This document shows, piece by piece, positions 14,794 through 24,071 of a DNA stretch of 64,000 bases. The notes under the pieces were generated by a model. It saw nothing but the letters and a program-made list of their open reading frames with translations. It ran no database searches and was not told where the DNA came from. The stretch's first letter is position 1; every line of letters begins with the position of its first letter. The DNA is taken from NCBI GenBank assembly GCA_963747425.1, contig CAVVFJ010000001.1, forward strand, positions 186,001 through 250,000. The letters are read 5' to 3'. The position numbers were made by a program, and so were the translations under genes. Source of the stretch: DASUPK01 sp963747425. GTDB lineage: Bacteria; Actinomycetota; Thermoleophilia; Solirubrobacterales; 70-9.

Positions 14794-16281
14794 ATGGAAA
14801 TGACCGACCGATTGAGCGGCCTGGACTCCTCATTCCTCCATCTGGAGCGGGATGGGACCCACATGCACGTTGCCTCGACGACCCTGTTCGAGGGCCCCGC
14901 TCCCCCCTACCTCGAGTTCCGGGATCACATCGAATCCCGCCTGCATCTCGTGCCGCGCTTCCGGCAGAAGCTTCGCTTTGTCCCATTCGGCCAGGGCCGC
15001 CCGGTGTGGGTCGACGATCCGCACCTGAACCTCGCCTACCACGTGCGCCACACCTCGCTTCCAGAGCCGGGCTCCGAGCAGCAGCTCCGTGTCCTGGCCG
15101 CCAGGATCTTCTCCCAGCAGCTGGACCGCTCGAAGCCGCTCTGGGAGCTCTGGCTGGTGGAGGGATTGAAGGGCGGGCGCTTCGCGATCATCGGCAAGAC
15201 CCACCACTGCATGGTCGACGGCGTCTCCGGGGTTGACATAACCACGGTCCTCTTCGATGCCGAGAAGGAGCCGGCCGAGGAGTCGAAGCCCCTCGATCGC
15301 TGGGTCCCCGAGCCCGAGCCGAGCCGAGCCCAGCTGCTCTCCGAGGCGCTCCTCCAGCGGGCGATCAACCCCCGCGAGATCACCCGTGGCATCCGCAGGG
15401 TGATGCGCGGGCCGCGCCGCGCCCTGCGGAAGGCAACCGACGCGGTGGTCGCGGCCGGCACCTTCGCCTGGGCCGGGATCGCGGCTCCGGCGAGCCCGTT
15501 CAACTTCGACGTCGGCCCCCACCGCCGCTTCGCCTGGGTCCGCAGCTCGCTCGCCGACATGAAGCACGTCAAGAACGAGCTCGGCGGGACCGTCAACGAC
15601 GTCATTCTGGCCGCAGTGGCGGGTGCCCTCGGCCGCTATATGCGCGCCCGCGGCCACCCCACGGTTGGGCTCGAGCTGCGTGCGATGGTCCCGGTCAGCG
15701 TCCGGACGAAGGACCAGCACGGAGCGCTCGGCAACCAGGTGACGACGATGATGGCTCCCCTGCCCGTCTGGTGCGAGGACCCCCGGCGCCGCCTTCAGCT
15801 CGTGCGCCAGTCGATGGGCGACCTGAAGCAGTCAAAGCAGGCGATGGGCGCGACGCTCCTGACGCAGCTCGCTGACTTCGCACCCCCCACCGTCGCGGGC
15901 CAGGCGGCCCGCCTGCAGTCGCGACAGCGCTTCTTCAACCTGGTCGTCACCAACATCCCGGGCCCGCAGTTCCCCCTCTACCTGATGGGCCGACGGATGG
16001 AGCGCGTCTTCCCGATGGTCCCTCTGGCCAAGAACCAGGGGCTCTGCGTCGGCGTGATGAGCTACGACGGGCAGGTCAACTTCGGCCTGATCGGCGACTA
16101 CGATCGGATGACCGACCTCGACGACCTGGCGCGCGAGCTCGAGGCCTCCATCGGCGAGCTGATCGAGGCCGCCGGCGGCCGGCAGGGCATCTTCCGGCGG
16201 TTCGTCCCGCGCGCGGACCCGGAGGAAAGCCCCGCCGAACAGAACGGCCGTGGCGAGCGGAAGGAATCCGCCACCGGCTAG
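14794..16281 (+). CDS. Wax ester synthase/diacylglycerol acyltransferase (WS/DGAT)
   Basis: A 495-residue acyl-CoA:alcohol or diacylglycerol O-acyltransferase that makes storage lipids. Motifs: LSGLDSSFLHLE at the N-terminus, KPLWELWLVEGL, the catalytic HHCMVDG (canonical HHxxxDG), GTVNDVILAAVAGALGRYM and NIPGPQFPLYLMG. ATG at 14794; a second ATG lies two codons on, and a longer frame from 14713 lacks family similarity. It is divergent from the riboswitch gene. The stop shares CTAG with the convergent deacetylase. An acyl-CoA ligase at 38.5 kb could supply its substrate. Confidence 0.93.
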   Translation: MEMTDRLSGLDSSFLHLERDGTHMHVASTTLFEGPAPPYLEFRDHIESRLHLVPRFRQKLRFVPFGQGRPVWVDDPHLNLAYHVRHTSLPEPGSEQQLRVLAARIFSQQLDRSKPLWELWLVEGLKGGRFAIIGKTHHCMVDGVSGVDITTVLFDAEKEPAEESKPLDRWVPEPEPSRAQLLSEALLQRAINPREITRGIRRVMRGPRRALRKATDAVVAAGTFAWAGIAAPASPFNFDVGPHRRFAWVRSSLADMKHVKNELGGTVNDVILAAVAGALGRYMRARGHPTVGLELRAMVPVSVRTKDQHGALGNQVTTMMAPLPVWCEDPRRRLQLVRQSMGDLKQSKQAMGATLLTQLADFAPPTVAGQAARLQSRQRFFNLVVTNIPGPQFPLYLMGRRMERVFPMVPLAKNQGLCVGVMSYDGQVNFGLIGDYDRMTDLDDLARELEASIGELIEAAGGRQGIFRRFVPRADPEESPAEQNGRGERKESATG

Positions 16282-16985
16282 TCGTTGGCGGGCTCTTGCG
16301 TGAACGCCTCGGTCATCGAGGCGCGCCGGGCGTCACCCCAGACGGGCTCGTCGAAGCGGGCGCGGACCATGACCTTCTGGAGCAGGGCCAGGTCCTCCTG
16401 GCGAGCGACGTCGTAGCTCGAGCCCGAGTCCGAGTCCGGATGTCCCGGGTGCGTCACCCACTCGGTCACCCCCGTGCCCAGCGCGCGCAGCTCGGCCGGC
16501 TCGTCCGGCTCGTTGCTGCGCGTCCGGCCGATCAGCAAGTCGGGCGTGTCGATCCCCCGCTCGCGCAGCCACTGGCGATGATCGGGGTTGACGGAGCGGA
16601 CCGGGGCGTCGATCTGCTGCGCCATCTGGAAGACCGGTGTCGCCAGCTCTGGCCGCGCGTGGCAGTGCTTGTGCCCGTTCAGGAAGGAGGGCCAGCGCCC
16701 GAAGATGTCGCCGAACCGCTCGAGCTGGACCCTGAGCGAGGTTCGCGCCGGCGCGCCACTCCGCGGCCCCCAGCGCCCCTCGAACTCGATGTGGAGGCCG
16801 ATCTCCACCCCGCTCTCGAGCAGCGGCGCCGCCTCGCAATAGTCCCGGTCGACCATCGCGCTGACGCAGTCCAGCGCGCCCATCTCGATCGCCTCGAGGA
16901 TGCCCTGGTTGTACGACGGCCAGTAGCCGTAGTCGTCAGCGGTGATCACCAGCAGTCGTCGGCTATCCCCCTGGTTGGAGGCCAT
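16278..16985 (-). CDS. ChbG/YdjC-like carbohydrate deacetylase
   Basis: A 235-residue metal-dependent deacetylase of the YdjC/ChbG family, which acts on N-acetylated sugars. ITADDYGYWPS (metal-binding Asp pair), GLHIEFEG and FLNGHKHCHARP (metal histidines) are present and intact. No signal peptide, so it acts in the cytoplasm. Convergent with the WS/DGAT gene (4-base overlap). The next gene upstream on the same strand is a DsbA-like protein ending 18 bases away, but no functional link is apparent. Confidence 0.88.
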   Translation of the reverse strand: MASNQGDSRRLLVITADDYGYWPSYNQGILEAIEMGALDCVSAMVDRDYCEAAPLLESGVEIGLHIEFEGRWGPRSGAPARTSLRVQLERFGDIFGRWPSFLNGHKHCHARPELATPVFQMAQQIDAPVRSVNPDHRQWLRERGIDTPDLLIGRTRSNEPDEPAELRALGTGVTEWVTHPGHPDSDSGSSYDVARQEDLALLQKVMVRARFDEPVWGDARRASMTEAFTQEPAND

Positions 16986-17003
16986 GCCGTCAAGGTAACG
17001 GGC

Positions 17004-17777
17004 CTAGCTCACCTGCTGTATCGCCGCCCGGATGTCGGAGAGGCTGAAGCCCTGTATCGCCTGCGTCCCGTTGGGGCCCTGGGCCACCAGGGAGGGTGTG
17101 CCGTTGAAGCCGAAGCCCTCCGCGTCGGTCGTGCCCTTGGCGATGATCGCGTCCCACTTCGAGTCGTTTCGCGACTGGTTCCACTGGTCGATGTCGGAGA
17201 CCCCGGCGGCTTTTGCGATGCTCGTCAGGAAGTCGTCGGTGACGTAGCCGGAGTTCTCCTCGCCCTGGTTGAGGTAGAAGAGCTGCAGGTAGTTCCAGAA
17301 GCGTCCCTGCTCGCCGGCGGCGAGCGCCGCGTTCATGGCGGGCTTCGAGTCGGGGCCGATGATCAGATACGGCTGGTAGACGTACTTGACCTTGCCGCTC
17401 TTGACCTCGCCCGAGATCAGGTCGGGTGCGACCTGCTCGGAGAACGCCTTGCAGACCGGGCACTGGGGGTCTCCGAACTCGGTCACCGTGACGGGGGCGC
17501 CGGAGTCGCCGAGCGTCTGGCCACTCTGCGAAAGCCCCTGGAGCTCCGAGTCGACCTGGGCGACTCCCTGGACGTTCGCCGACGTGGTCGGCGTGTTGTT
17601 GTCGCTGCCGCCGGATTGGCTGATCACGATCAGGGCGACGATCACGGCCACCGCTGCGAACGCGGCGATGCTCAGGTACTGGATGCGGCGCTTGCGGGCG
17701 AGCACGGCGGCGTCCTGTGACTCGGCCGCCTGCCGCTCGGCGCGCAGGCGCTCTCTCTGCTGGTCCCTACCTTCCAT
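17004..17777 (-). CDS. DsbA-like membrane-anchored disulfide oxidoreductase
   Basis: A 257-residue protein with a charged cytoplasmic N-terminus (1-33), one transmembrane helix (about 34-54), a linker and an extracellular thioredoxin-fold DsbA domain. The active site is CPVC in EFGDPQCPVCKAF (near 103-109), and the cis-proline is in NGTPSLV. It introduces disulfides into secreted proteins. Its start overlaps the end of the VKOR gene by 11 bases, and VKOR is the known reoxidant of DsbA in actinobacteria, so the pair forms a complete oxidising system. Confidence 0.92.
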   Translation of the reverse strand: MEGRDQQRERLRAERQAAESQDAAVLARKRRIQYLSIAAFAAVAVIVALIVISQSGGSDNNTPTTSANVQGVAQVDSELQGLSQSGQTLGDSGAPVTVTEFGDPQCPVCKAFSEQVAPDLISGEVKSGKVKYVYQPYLIIGPDSKPAMNAALAAGEQGRFWNYLQLFYLNQGEENSGYVTDDFLTSIAKAAGVSDIDQWNQSRNDSKWDAIIAKGTTDAEGFGFNGTPSLVAQGPNGTQAIQGFSLSDIRAAIQQVS

Positions 17778-18225
17778 GGGAGGACTCTATCTGTGGCGCG
17801 GCGAGCTCCCGGCCCGTGTAGGCGAAGGCCCGGGCTGCGGCGACAGCGAGGGAAAGTGACATGAGCACCGCGCTGGCGACGCACCACTGGCAGATGGCGT
17901 CGATCACGAAGAGCTCCAGGTAGGTCAGGTAGAGGCTGAACCCGAAGCCGACGAGGGCGGTGAGGAACCCCCCGAAGCGCCCCGCGTCACCGGGCACCAG
18001 CGCGGCGATGAGGAGCAGGGCGTAGCCGAAGATGCCGAACACGGCCACGTTGATGCCGGCTATGTGCGAGTAGTGGCTGTCGGCGACGGTCTCGCAACCG
18101 GTCCCGCCAGCGAGGCACTTGGGGGCGCCCCCGCCGCTGTCCGCGATCACGATGTAGATGGCCACGCCGATCCCGACGAGCGCGAGCACGGCGGCGGCGA
18201 TCCGCAAATTTCGCTCGGTGAGCAC
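17767..18225 (-). CDS. VKOR family quinone-linked disulfide-forming enzyme
   Basis: A 152-residue four-span protein. Expected VKOR features: the periplasmic cysteine pair in KCLAGGTGCETV (near 36 and 43), the conserved Ser in DSHYSHIAGIN, and the CxxC active site CQWC (near 113-116) in the last spans. It passes electrons from DsbA-like proteins to quinone. Encoded immediately upstream of, and overlapping, the DsbA-like gene, which defines its partner. Confidence 0.93.
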   Translation of the reverse strand: MLTERNLRIAAAVLALVGIGVAIYIVIADSGGGAPKCLAGGTGCETVADSHYSHIAGINVAVFGIFGYALLLIAALVPGDAGRFGGFLTALVGFGFSLYLTYLELFVIDAICQWCVASAVLMSLSLAVAAARAFAYTGRELAAPQIESSHGR

Positions 18226-18248
18226 GCTCCCAATGCTATGAAGCCAAC

Positions 18249-18749
18249 GTGAACGGTTCGCAAAGACCCGAGCTCTCGATTCGCGACGCCGAGCCCTCGG
18301 ATGCGGGGACGGTTGCGGAGATCTTCAACCAGGGCGTCGAGGACCGCGTCGCGACCTTCGAGACCGAGCTGGCGACGCCGGAGGACGCGACGCGCTGGAT
18401 CGAGACGGACGTCGTCATAGTCGGGGAGCGGGACGCTCATGTGATCGGCTGGGCGAAGGCAAGCGCCTACTCGGATGACCACCACTACTACGACAGCGTG
18501 CGCGAGGCGACTCTGTATGTGGAGCGCGAGGCGAGGCGCAGCGGGATCGGCCGGCAGCTGCTCGATTCCCTGGCCGCGGCAGCGTCCAAGGCCGGGGCCC
18601 ACAAGCTGATCGGCAAGGTCTTCACCTCCAACGAGCCGAGCATCGCATTGGTGACGGGCCTCGGCTGGCGGGAGGTCGGCGTGCACGAGCGTCACGGCAA
18701 GCTCGACGGCGAGTGGAAGGACGTGCTCGTGGTCGAGAAGCTGCTCTAG
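18249..18749 (+). CDS. GNAT N-acetyltransferase, phosphinothricin-acetyltransferase-like
   Basis: A 166-residue acetyl-CoA-dependent transferase. Family features: IRDAEPSDAGTVAEIFNQGVEDRVATFE at the N-terminus (as in Pat/Bar and YncA), VIGWAKASAYSD, a CoA loop EARRSGIGRQLLDSL, and VFTSNEPSIALVTGLGWREVG. Such enzymes acetylate phosphinothricin, methionine sulfoximine or related amino acids. GTG start. It is divergent from the VKOR gene by 23 bases, which leaves very little room for two promoters. Confidence 0.88.
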   Translation: MNGSQRPELSIRDAEPSDAGTVAEIFNQGVEDRVATFETELATPEDATRWIETDVVIVGERDAHVIGWAKASAYSDDHHYYDSVREATLYVEREARRSGIGRQLLDSLAAAASKAGAHKLIGKVFTSNEPSIALVTGLGWREVGVHERHGKLDGEWKDVLVVEKLL

Positions 18750-18793
18750 ACGCCGACCGCATCTACCGCCTTTTGGGTGTGTTGATAGGTGGG

Positions 18794-19804
18794 ATGAGGA
18801 AGGTCTCGTTCGCCGGCATCATCGGGATGGCGCTGATCCTCGCGCCCCAGGCCGTCGCCTCGACGGTGACGGTCAGCGGTGGCAACACGATCAAGGTGGC
18901 CGAGTCGGGCAACGAGACCAACATGGTCGTGGTCGGCTACGTCGCCGCGACCAACGTCTACAGCGTCGCCGACAGCGCGGCGCACCTCACTGCTAACGGG
19001 ACCTGCACCGCGGTCAACGCACACACTGCGAGATGTCCGGGCACAGGCATCAAGACGATCTCCGTCGACACGGGTAGTCGCGACGACTCGATTGCGCTGG
19101 AGGGGTCGATCCCCTCGACCGCGGCGGGCAATCTGGACGGTGGCCCTGGCAACGACACTCTGATCGGCTCGCCGTCCGCCGACAAGCTCCGGGGCGGCAG
19201 CGGAAGGGACTCGCTCGACGGCCGGGACGGAGCCGACGACCTCCGGGGCGGCAGTGGCACCGACACGCTGGCCTACCTCGCCACCCGGCAGAACCCGGTC
19301 GGAGTCACGATCGGTTCGGGGAGCGGAAACGACGGGGGCCCGGAGGATCAAACGGGCAGCAGGCGAGACACCGTGCACGGGGACATCGAGGTCGTGTTCG
19401 GCACCAACGGAAATGACGTCCTGGTCGGCGACAGGAGCTCGGAGACCCTATTTGGCCTCGGCGGCGATGACGCCCTGTACGGCAACCGGGGCAACGACAC
19501 GCTGCTCGGCTTCGAAGGGGGCGACCTGTTCATCGGCGGCCCGGGGAACGACACTTCGCGCGGTGGGCCCGGCGATGACCGGCTCTTCGGCAAGGCCGGC
19601 AGCGATCGCCTGGCCGGCGGGCCCGACAACGACTTCATCCGCGGTGGTAGCGGAGCGGACGTGATGAAGGGGAAGACCGGGATAGACAGGATCAACGCCC
19701 ACGACGGCGAGCGCGACGTCAAGATCAATTGCGGACCCGGCTCGAAGGGGGCCGAGTCGGCCAAGCGCGACAAGCACCTCGATCCGCGCCCACGCTCCTG
19801 CTGA
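18794..19804 (+). CDS. Secreted RTX calcium-binding repeat protein
   Basis: The 336-residue protein has a signal peptide (MRKVSFAGIIGMALILAPQAVAS) and from about residue 112 onward many nonapeptide repeats of the GGxGNDxLx type (GGPGNDTLIG, GGSGRDSLDG, GRDGADDLRG, GNRGNDTLLG). They form a calcium-binding beta-roll. The tail ends in a single cysteine after a basic stretch. No enzymatic domain precedes the repeats. The ATG at 18794 follows AGGTGGG. The role is probably structural or surface-associated; this is inferred. Confidence 0.88.
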   Translation: MRKVSFAGIIGMALILAPQAVASTVTVSGGNTIKVAESGNETNMVVVGYVAATNVYSVADSAAHLTANGTCTAVNAHTARCPGTGIKTISVDTGSRDDSIALEGSIPSTAAGNLDGGPGNDTLIGSPSADKLRGGSGRDSLDGRDGADDLRGGSGTDTLAYLATRQNPVGVTIGSGSGNDGGPEDQTGSRRDTVHGDIEVVFGTNGNDVLVGDRSSETLFGLGGDDALYGNRGNDTLLGFEGGDLFIGGPGNDTSRGGPGDDRLFGKAGSDRLAGGPDNDFIRGGSGADVMKGKTGIDRINAHDGERDVKINCGPGSKGAESAKRDKHLDPRPRSC

Positions 19805-19811
19805 GGTGTCG

Positions 19812-19847
19812 TCCTGCACGCGGGGGATCATGCCCGCGTGCACAGGA
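19812..19847 (+). promoter_or_regulatory. Hairpin enclosing the start codon of the K+ channel gene
   Basis: TCCTGCACGCGGG (19812-19824) pairs with CCCGCGTGCACAGGA (19833-19847) with a two-base bulge and an eight-base loop. The GTG start (19838-19840) is in the right arm. It may end the RTX transcript (no T run) or hide the start codon of the channel gene. Confidence 0.55.
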
Positions 19848-20518
19848 TCCAGTACCACTTCGGGGTAGTCCTCGGACTGATCCTGCTCTCGATCGGGTTT
19901 CAGCTCGCCGCCGGGGAGAGCGACTTCGCTCGGCTGGTGGCGGTCATCCTCCAAGCCATCACGCTGGTCGCTGCCGTGGTCGCCTCGCGCGCCCACCCGA
20001 CTGTCATCAGGGTCACGACCATCGTCGCCGTATTGGCGGTGATTGGCGCGGCCCTGACCATCCTGGGCACGAATACGTACGGGCACGACTCCGGACGGGC
20101 AGTCACCCTGCTGCTGATCGGGCTGGTTCCCCCCGCGATAATCACCGGGCTGATCAAGCTGTTCCGCCAGGAGGGCAGCGTCACCGTGGAGACGATGTTC
20201 GGTGGCCTCTGCCTGTATCTCATCGTCGGGCTCTTCTTCGGCACCGCGTTCGCGGCGATCGAGGAGATTGGTGGTCAAGCCTTCTTCCATCAGCTGACCG
20301 CGGCACAGTCGGAGACCAATGACTTTCTGTACTTCAGCTTCACCACCCTCACGACCGTCGGCTATGGGGACCTGACCGCGGCATCGAACTTCGGTCGCTC
20401 GCTGGCCATCACCGAGGCGCTGATCGGCCAGATCTACCTGGTCACCGTGGTCGCGGTGATCATCAGCAACATGCGGCCCTCGCGGACGCGATCGCCCCGT
20501 CGCGACAGGACCGTCTAG
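19838..20518 (+). CDS. Two-pore-helix type potassium ion channel protein
   Basis: A 226-residue membrane protein with about six spans. The last two flank a pore loop with the potassium selectivity filter TTVGYGD (in FTTLTTVGYGDLTAAS, near 171). Spans 1-4 lack a charged S4 helix, so it is not voltage-gated in the usual way. The C-terminus is short and basic (RPSRTRSPRRDR) without an RCK domain. GTG start is enclosed in a hairpin. Stop shares CTAG with the convergent peptidase gene. Confidence 0.9.
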   Translation: MHRIQYHFGVVLGLILLSIGFQLAAGESDFARLVAVILQAITLVAAVVASRAHPTVIRVTTIVAVLAVIGAALTILGTNTYGHDSGRAVTLLLIGLVPPAIITGLIKLFRQEGSVTVETMFGGLCLYLIVGLFFGTAFAAIEEIGGQAFFHQLTAAQSETNDFLYFSFTTLTTVGYGDLTAASNFGRSLAITEALIGQIYLVTVVAVIISNMRPSRTRSPRRDRTV

Positions 20519-20904
20519 CCGAGCTGGAGCAGCGCCCAGAAGGGGTGGTCCCGCCCCGGGATCCGCGGCGGAACGCGACGGTGCTGGCGGTTCCTGGCCC
20601 AGGCGAGATATCCCTCCAGACGCCGCGAGATCGAGCGCTTGGTGGCCGGCGTCGGCTCGACGACGCTGTGCTGCAGGGCGAACAGCCATGCGTTCGCCTC
20701 GGACTCGAGGCGTGGTGCCGAGCGCCCCTTCCCGACCAGGTGCCCGATCTCATGGAGCGCGATGAAGTAGGAGACCTGTCCGCGGATCGGCGGGATGGAG
20801 ATCTCGAGGCGGCCTCCTCGCCAGCGAATCGCCCGTCCACGGGCGGAGGAGCCGATCAGGTCGATGCCGTACTCGCGGCAGAGGTCCTCGATGTGGGCCT
20901 CCAT
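20515..20904 (-). CDS. ImmA/IrrE-like zinc metallopeptidase-type small protein
   Basis: A 129-residue protein with HEIGH (residues 51-55, zinc ligands and catalytic Glu) followed by ESEANAW (near 68-73), the third-ligand Glu of the gluzincin pattern seen in ImmA/IrrE peptidases. ATG at 20902-20904; the frame extends further but overlaps NadE on the other strand. IrrE-like proteins usually cleave a repressor, but no HTH repressor is next to it, so the substrate is unknown. Confidence 0.72.
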   Translation of the reverse strand: MEAHIEDLCREYGIDLIGSSARGRAIRWRGGRLEISIPPIRGQVSYFIALHEIGHLVGKGRSAPRLESEANAWLFALQHSVVEPTPATKRSISRRLEGYLAWARNRQHRRVPPRIPGRDHPFWALLQLG

Positions 20905-20997
20905 CAGCTCTACGCCCTTGCGGGTGCGAGGGGTCCTGTCCTGCCTGAACACGGGCGGCAGGGTAGCCACCGGGGCGGATCCCTCCATACTTGAGAC

Positions 20998-22779
20998 ATG
21001 GCCGATGCCGTCCAACTGCGCCTGGCGCTTGCCCAGATCGACCCGACCGTGGGCGACGTCGAGGGCAACGCACAGCTGATCTCGGAGTCCATCGAGCGGG
21101 CTCGCGACGCCGGCGCCCAGCTCGTGATCCTTCCCGAGCTCTGTCTGTCGGGCTACCCGCCGGAGGATCTCGTGCTCCGGCGGGACTTCCTCGACGCGGT
21201 GCGGCAGGGGCTCGACGCCATTGCCGCCGACGTCGACGGCACCGTCGCCCTCGTTGGCTTTCCCGAGCCGGTCGAGCGTCCGGAGGAAGAGCTCGAGGAT
21301 TTCGATCCATTGATCGACGCACCCCCTCCCCCGGCCTACAACTCGCTCGCGGTCCTCGCGGGCGGAGAGGTCCGCGCGGTCTACCGGAAGTGCGACCTCC
21401 CCAACTACGGCGTCTTCGACGAGCGCCGCTATTTCCAGCCCGGAAGCGAGCCTGCGGTGATCTCCGTGGACGGCGCGGTGATCGGGCTGACCGTCTGCGA
21501 GGACATCTGGCATCCCGGCTTCCCCGAGAGCGACGAGGTGGCCGCCGGAGCCCATCTGGTCGTCAACTCATCCGCCTCCCCGTATCACCGCGGCAAGGGC
21601 AGGGCCCGCGAGGCGATGATCGCCGAGCGGGCGCGCTCCAACGGCGCGGCATTCGCGCTCTGCAACACCGTCGGCGGGCAGGACGAGCTGGTCTTCGACG
21701 GCGCCAGCGTCGTGATCGGCCCCGGCGGGGAGACGATCGCCCGGGCCGCCCAATTCGAGCCCGAGCTGCTGATCTGCGACATGAAGGTCCCCACCGGCGG
21801 GGATCGCTCCGACGGCGCCGGCGCCGCGCGGGACGTGCCGATGCTCGCCGACCTGACATCAGGGGCCGCGCCTGAGGGCGATCTCGAGCCCCGGGTGGCC
21901 GACCCGCTCGCGGATGAGGAGACGGAGGTCTACGGGGCGCTCACCCTGGGGCTGCGCGACTACGTGGAGAAGAACGGCTTCGAGCACGTCGTCATCGCGC
22001 TCTCGGGTGGGATCGACTCCGCCCTCGTGGCGCTGATCGCCGTCGACGCCCTCGGCCCCGATCGCGTCAGCGTGGTCGTCATGCCCTCGCCCAACTCCAG
22101 CGACGAGACGCAATCCGACGCCCGGGCGATCGCCGCCAACCTCGGGGTCGAGCTGATCGAGATCTCGATCGCGGAGGCGATGGACGCTTACACGCGGGCG
22201 CTCGGGCCGAGCTTCGAGGGAGCCGAGCCGGGGCTCGCGGAGGAGAACATCCAGGCGCGGATCCGAGGCAACCTGATCATGGCGCTCTCCAACAAGTTCG
22301 GCTGGCTGGTGCTGACGACGGGCAACAAGAGCGAGATGTCAGTCGGCTACGCGACGCTCTACGGCGACATGGCCGGCGGGTTCGCCGTGATCAAGGACAT
22401 CTTCAAGCTGCTCGTCTATCGCCTGGTCCGCTGGCGCAACGAACGAGCGGGGAGCGAGCTCGTCCCCGAGTCGGTCCTTGAGCGCCCGCCGTCGGCCGAG
22501 CTGCGCCCCGATCAGCTGGATGAGGACTCACTGCCCCCCTACGAGACCCTCGACCGGATCCTCGAGGCCTACGTGGAGCGGGACGAGGGCGTCGATGCGC
22601 TGGTGGCCCAGGGCCTCCCCGAGGACACGGTCCAGGAGGTCGTGCGGATGGTCGACCGCGCCGAGTACAAGCGCCGTCAGGCTCCGCCCGGAATCAGGGT
22701 GTCGACCAAGGCGTTCGGCAGGGACCGGCGCCTGCCGATCACGAACCGCTTCGGCTCTATGCGGGCACTGCCGCGCTAG
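20998..22779 (+). CDS. nadE: Glutamine-dependent NAD+ synthetase
   Basis: A 593-residue two-domain enzyme for the last step of NAD+ synthesis. The N-terminal nitrilase/glutaminase domain has the triad Glu in LPELCLSGYPPEDL, Lys in YRKCDLPNYGVFDE and Cys in LTVCEDIWHPG. The C-terminal synthetase has the P-loop SGGIDSA (near 341-347), TTGNKSEMSVGY and the GGFAVIKDIFK segment. Length and order match glutamine-dependent NadE. Its 3' end overlaps the convergent lipase-like gene by 23 bases. Confidence 0.96.
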   Translation: MADAVQLRLALAQIDPTVGDVEGNAQLISESIERARDAGAQLVILPELCLSGYPPEDLVLRRDFLDAVRQGLDAIAADVDGTVALVGFPEPVERPEEELEDFDPLIDAPPPPAYNSLAVLAGGEVRAVYRKCDLPNYGVFDERRYFQPGSEPAVISVDGAVIGLTVCEDIWHPGFPESDEVAAGAHLVVNSSASPYHRGKGRAREAMIAERARSNGAAFALCNTVGGQDELVFDGASVVIGPGGETIARAAQFEPELLICDMKVPTGGDRSDGAGAARDVPMLADLTSGAAPEGDLEPRVADPLADEETEVYGALTLGLRDYVEKNGFEHVVIALSGGIDSALVALIAVDALGPDRVSVVVMPSPNSSDETQSDARAIAANLGVELIEISIAEAMDAYTRALGPSFEGAEPGLAEENIQARIRGNLIMALSNKFGWLVLTTGNKSEMSVGYATLYGDMAGGFAVIKDIFKLLVYRLVRWRNERAGSELVPESVLERPPSAELRPDQLDEDSLPPYETLDRILEAYVERDEGVDALVAQGLPEDTVQEVVRMVDRAEYKRRQAPPGIRVSTKAFGRDRRLPITNRFGSMRALPR

Positions 22780-24031
22780 CGCTCGCTCTGGCCGCGCCCT
22801 GATGGCCAAGCCAGTCGCGGATCTGCGCGTAGACCTCGGGGTCGTTGAGGAGCTGAAGGTGGTGCGCCCCGCCGAGATGGCGGCCGTGATCCACCTCGAA
22901 CGGGATCCGGCGGTTTCGCCCCTGACCGGAGGCGCTTGGGTAGTGGACGAGGAGATCGCCGATCAGGCCGCCGAGCCCGTCTGGTCGACTGGTGAGCGTG
23001 GCCCCGATGAAGTAGTACGTCGCGGTGGGCAGGAAGGGAACCTCCTGGCAGCGGTGGCGGAGGAACTCGTCGGGATCGCAGTCACGCCAGTCCTCCTCGA
23101 CGCAGCTGCCGTAGCGCAGGTCCTTGATTCCCGCGCTCCGGCGATTCAGGAAGAGATCTCCGAACGGCCGGGATTCGGGCAGGCGGGAGAGGGTCCATCC
23201 CGCGGCATGGGCGGCCCGCTCCAGCGGCGCGCCGAGGTGGGGAGTCCCGAGGCAGAAGACGTGTCGCAGGCTCTCGGTCCAGGCGTGTCCCTGCCCTTCG
23301 GCGTAATGACAGGCGCTGCGAGCGACCAGGCCGCCCATCGAGTGGCCGATCAAGGCGATCTCTTCGACTTCCGTAGGCCATTCGGAAGCGATCCGGTTCA
23401 GCGTCTCGGTCAGCCACTTGCCGTTCTCGGAGACCCTGAGGCCGGTGTTGTAACGGAGGTAGATCGGCGTGTAGCCGAGCGCGTCTCGCAGCAGGGATCC
23501 GTAGCTGGGGCGCCTTGGCCCTCCGACCGGGGCGAGGCCCCACGCCTCATCCGTCTCGCACAGGCCGTGGACGAATACAGCCAGGCGTGGCGTCGCCTCT
23601 GGAAACGCGTCGGCGAGGCCATGGGCATCGAGCGGAACGTCGCTGCCGCCCCGCCGAACGGTCAGCTCAAGCGCCAGATCGGGGTGGTCCCGGGCCAGCC
23701 GGTCGCCGGCGATGCCATTGAGGGCCCCGAGGGCCAGCGCGCCGGGCGATGAGTCGGCCAGCGCCGCCGATCCGTCCCTGGCCCGCTCGGCGATCAGCCT
23801 GCCCCCTGCGCGGAGCGGGGCGCGCAGCGCACCCGCGACTGCCCGATAGGAAGCATGTGAGATCCCGTCGTGGACAAAGCGGACCGGCGCTCCGAGCGGA
23901 CCGAGCATTCCGAACACCCGACCCGCGACTGCGGTGTGCACCTCATGGGCGGTGACGCCCGGCTGTGCCAGCGAACCAGCGGCGATCTCGCTCAGGGAGC
24001 GGATCTCACCCTTGCGCATCGCGCACAGCAT
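22757..24031 (-). CDS. PGAP1/lipase-like alpha/beta hydrolase
   Basis: A 424-residue protein whose N-terminal 130 residues are alanine-rich helices of unknown role. The hydrolase domain follows: VFVHGLCETDEAW, nucleophile GHSMGGLVARSA, CLGTPHLGAPLER (lid/anchor region typical of PGAP1-like and triacylglycerol lipases) and GGAHHLQLLNDPEVY with the likely catalytic histidine. No signal peptide. A second start, at the fifth codon, is possible. The substrate is probably a lipid ester. A thioesterase gene lies 40 bases downstream of its start, reading the same way. Confidence 0.85.
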   Translation of the reverse strand: MLCAMRKGEIRSLSEIAAGSLAQPGVTAHEVHTAVAGRVFGMLGPLGAPVRFVHDGISHASYRAVAGALRAPLRAGGRLIAERARDGSAALADSSPGALALGALNGIAGDRLARDHPDLALELTVRRGGSDVPLDAHGLADAFPEATPRLAVFVHGLCETDEAWGLAPVGGPRRPSYGSLLRDALGYTPIYLRYNTGLRVSENGKWLTETLNRIASEWPTEVEEIALIGHSMGGLVARSACHYAEGQGHAWTESLRHVFCLGTPHLGAPLERAAHAAGWTLSRLPESRPFGDLFLNRRSAGIKDLRYGSCVEEDWRDCDPDEFLRHRCQEVPFLPTATYYFIGATLTSRPDGLGGLIGDLLVHYPSASGQGRNRRIPFEVDHGRHLGGAHHLQLLNDPEVYAQIRDWLGHQGAARASASAAVPA

Positions 24032-24071
24032 CCCACTTCGGGCGGGCGTCGTCGAGGCGGACTTCGGGGGC

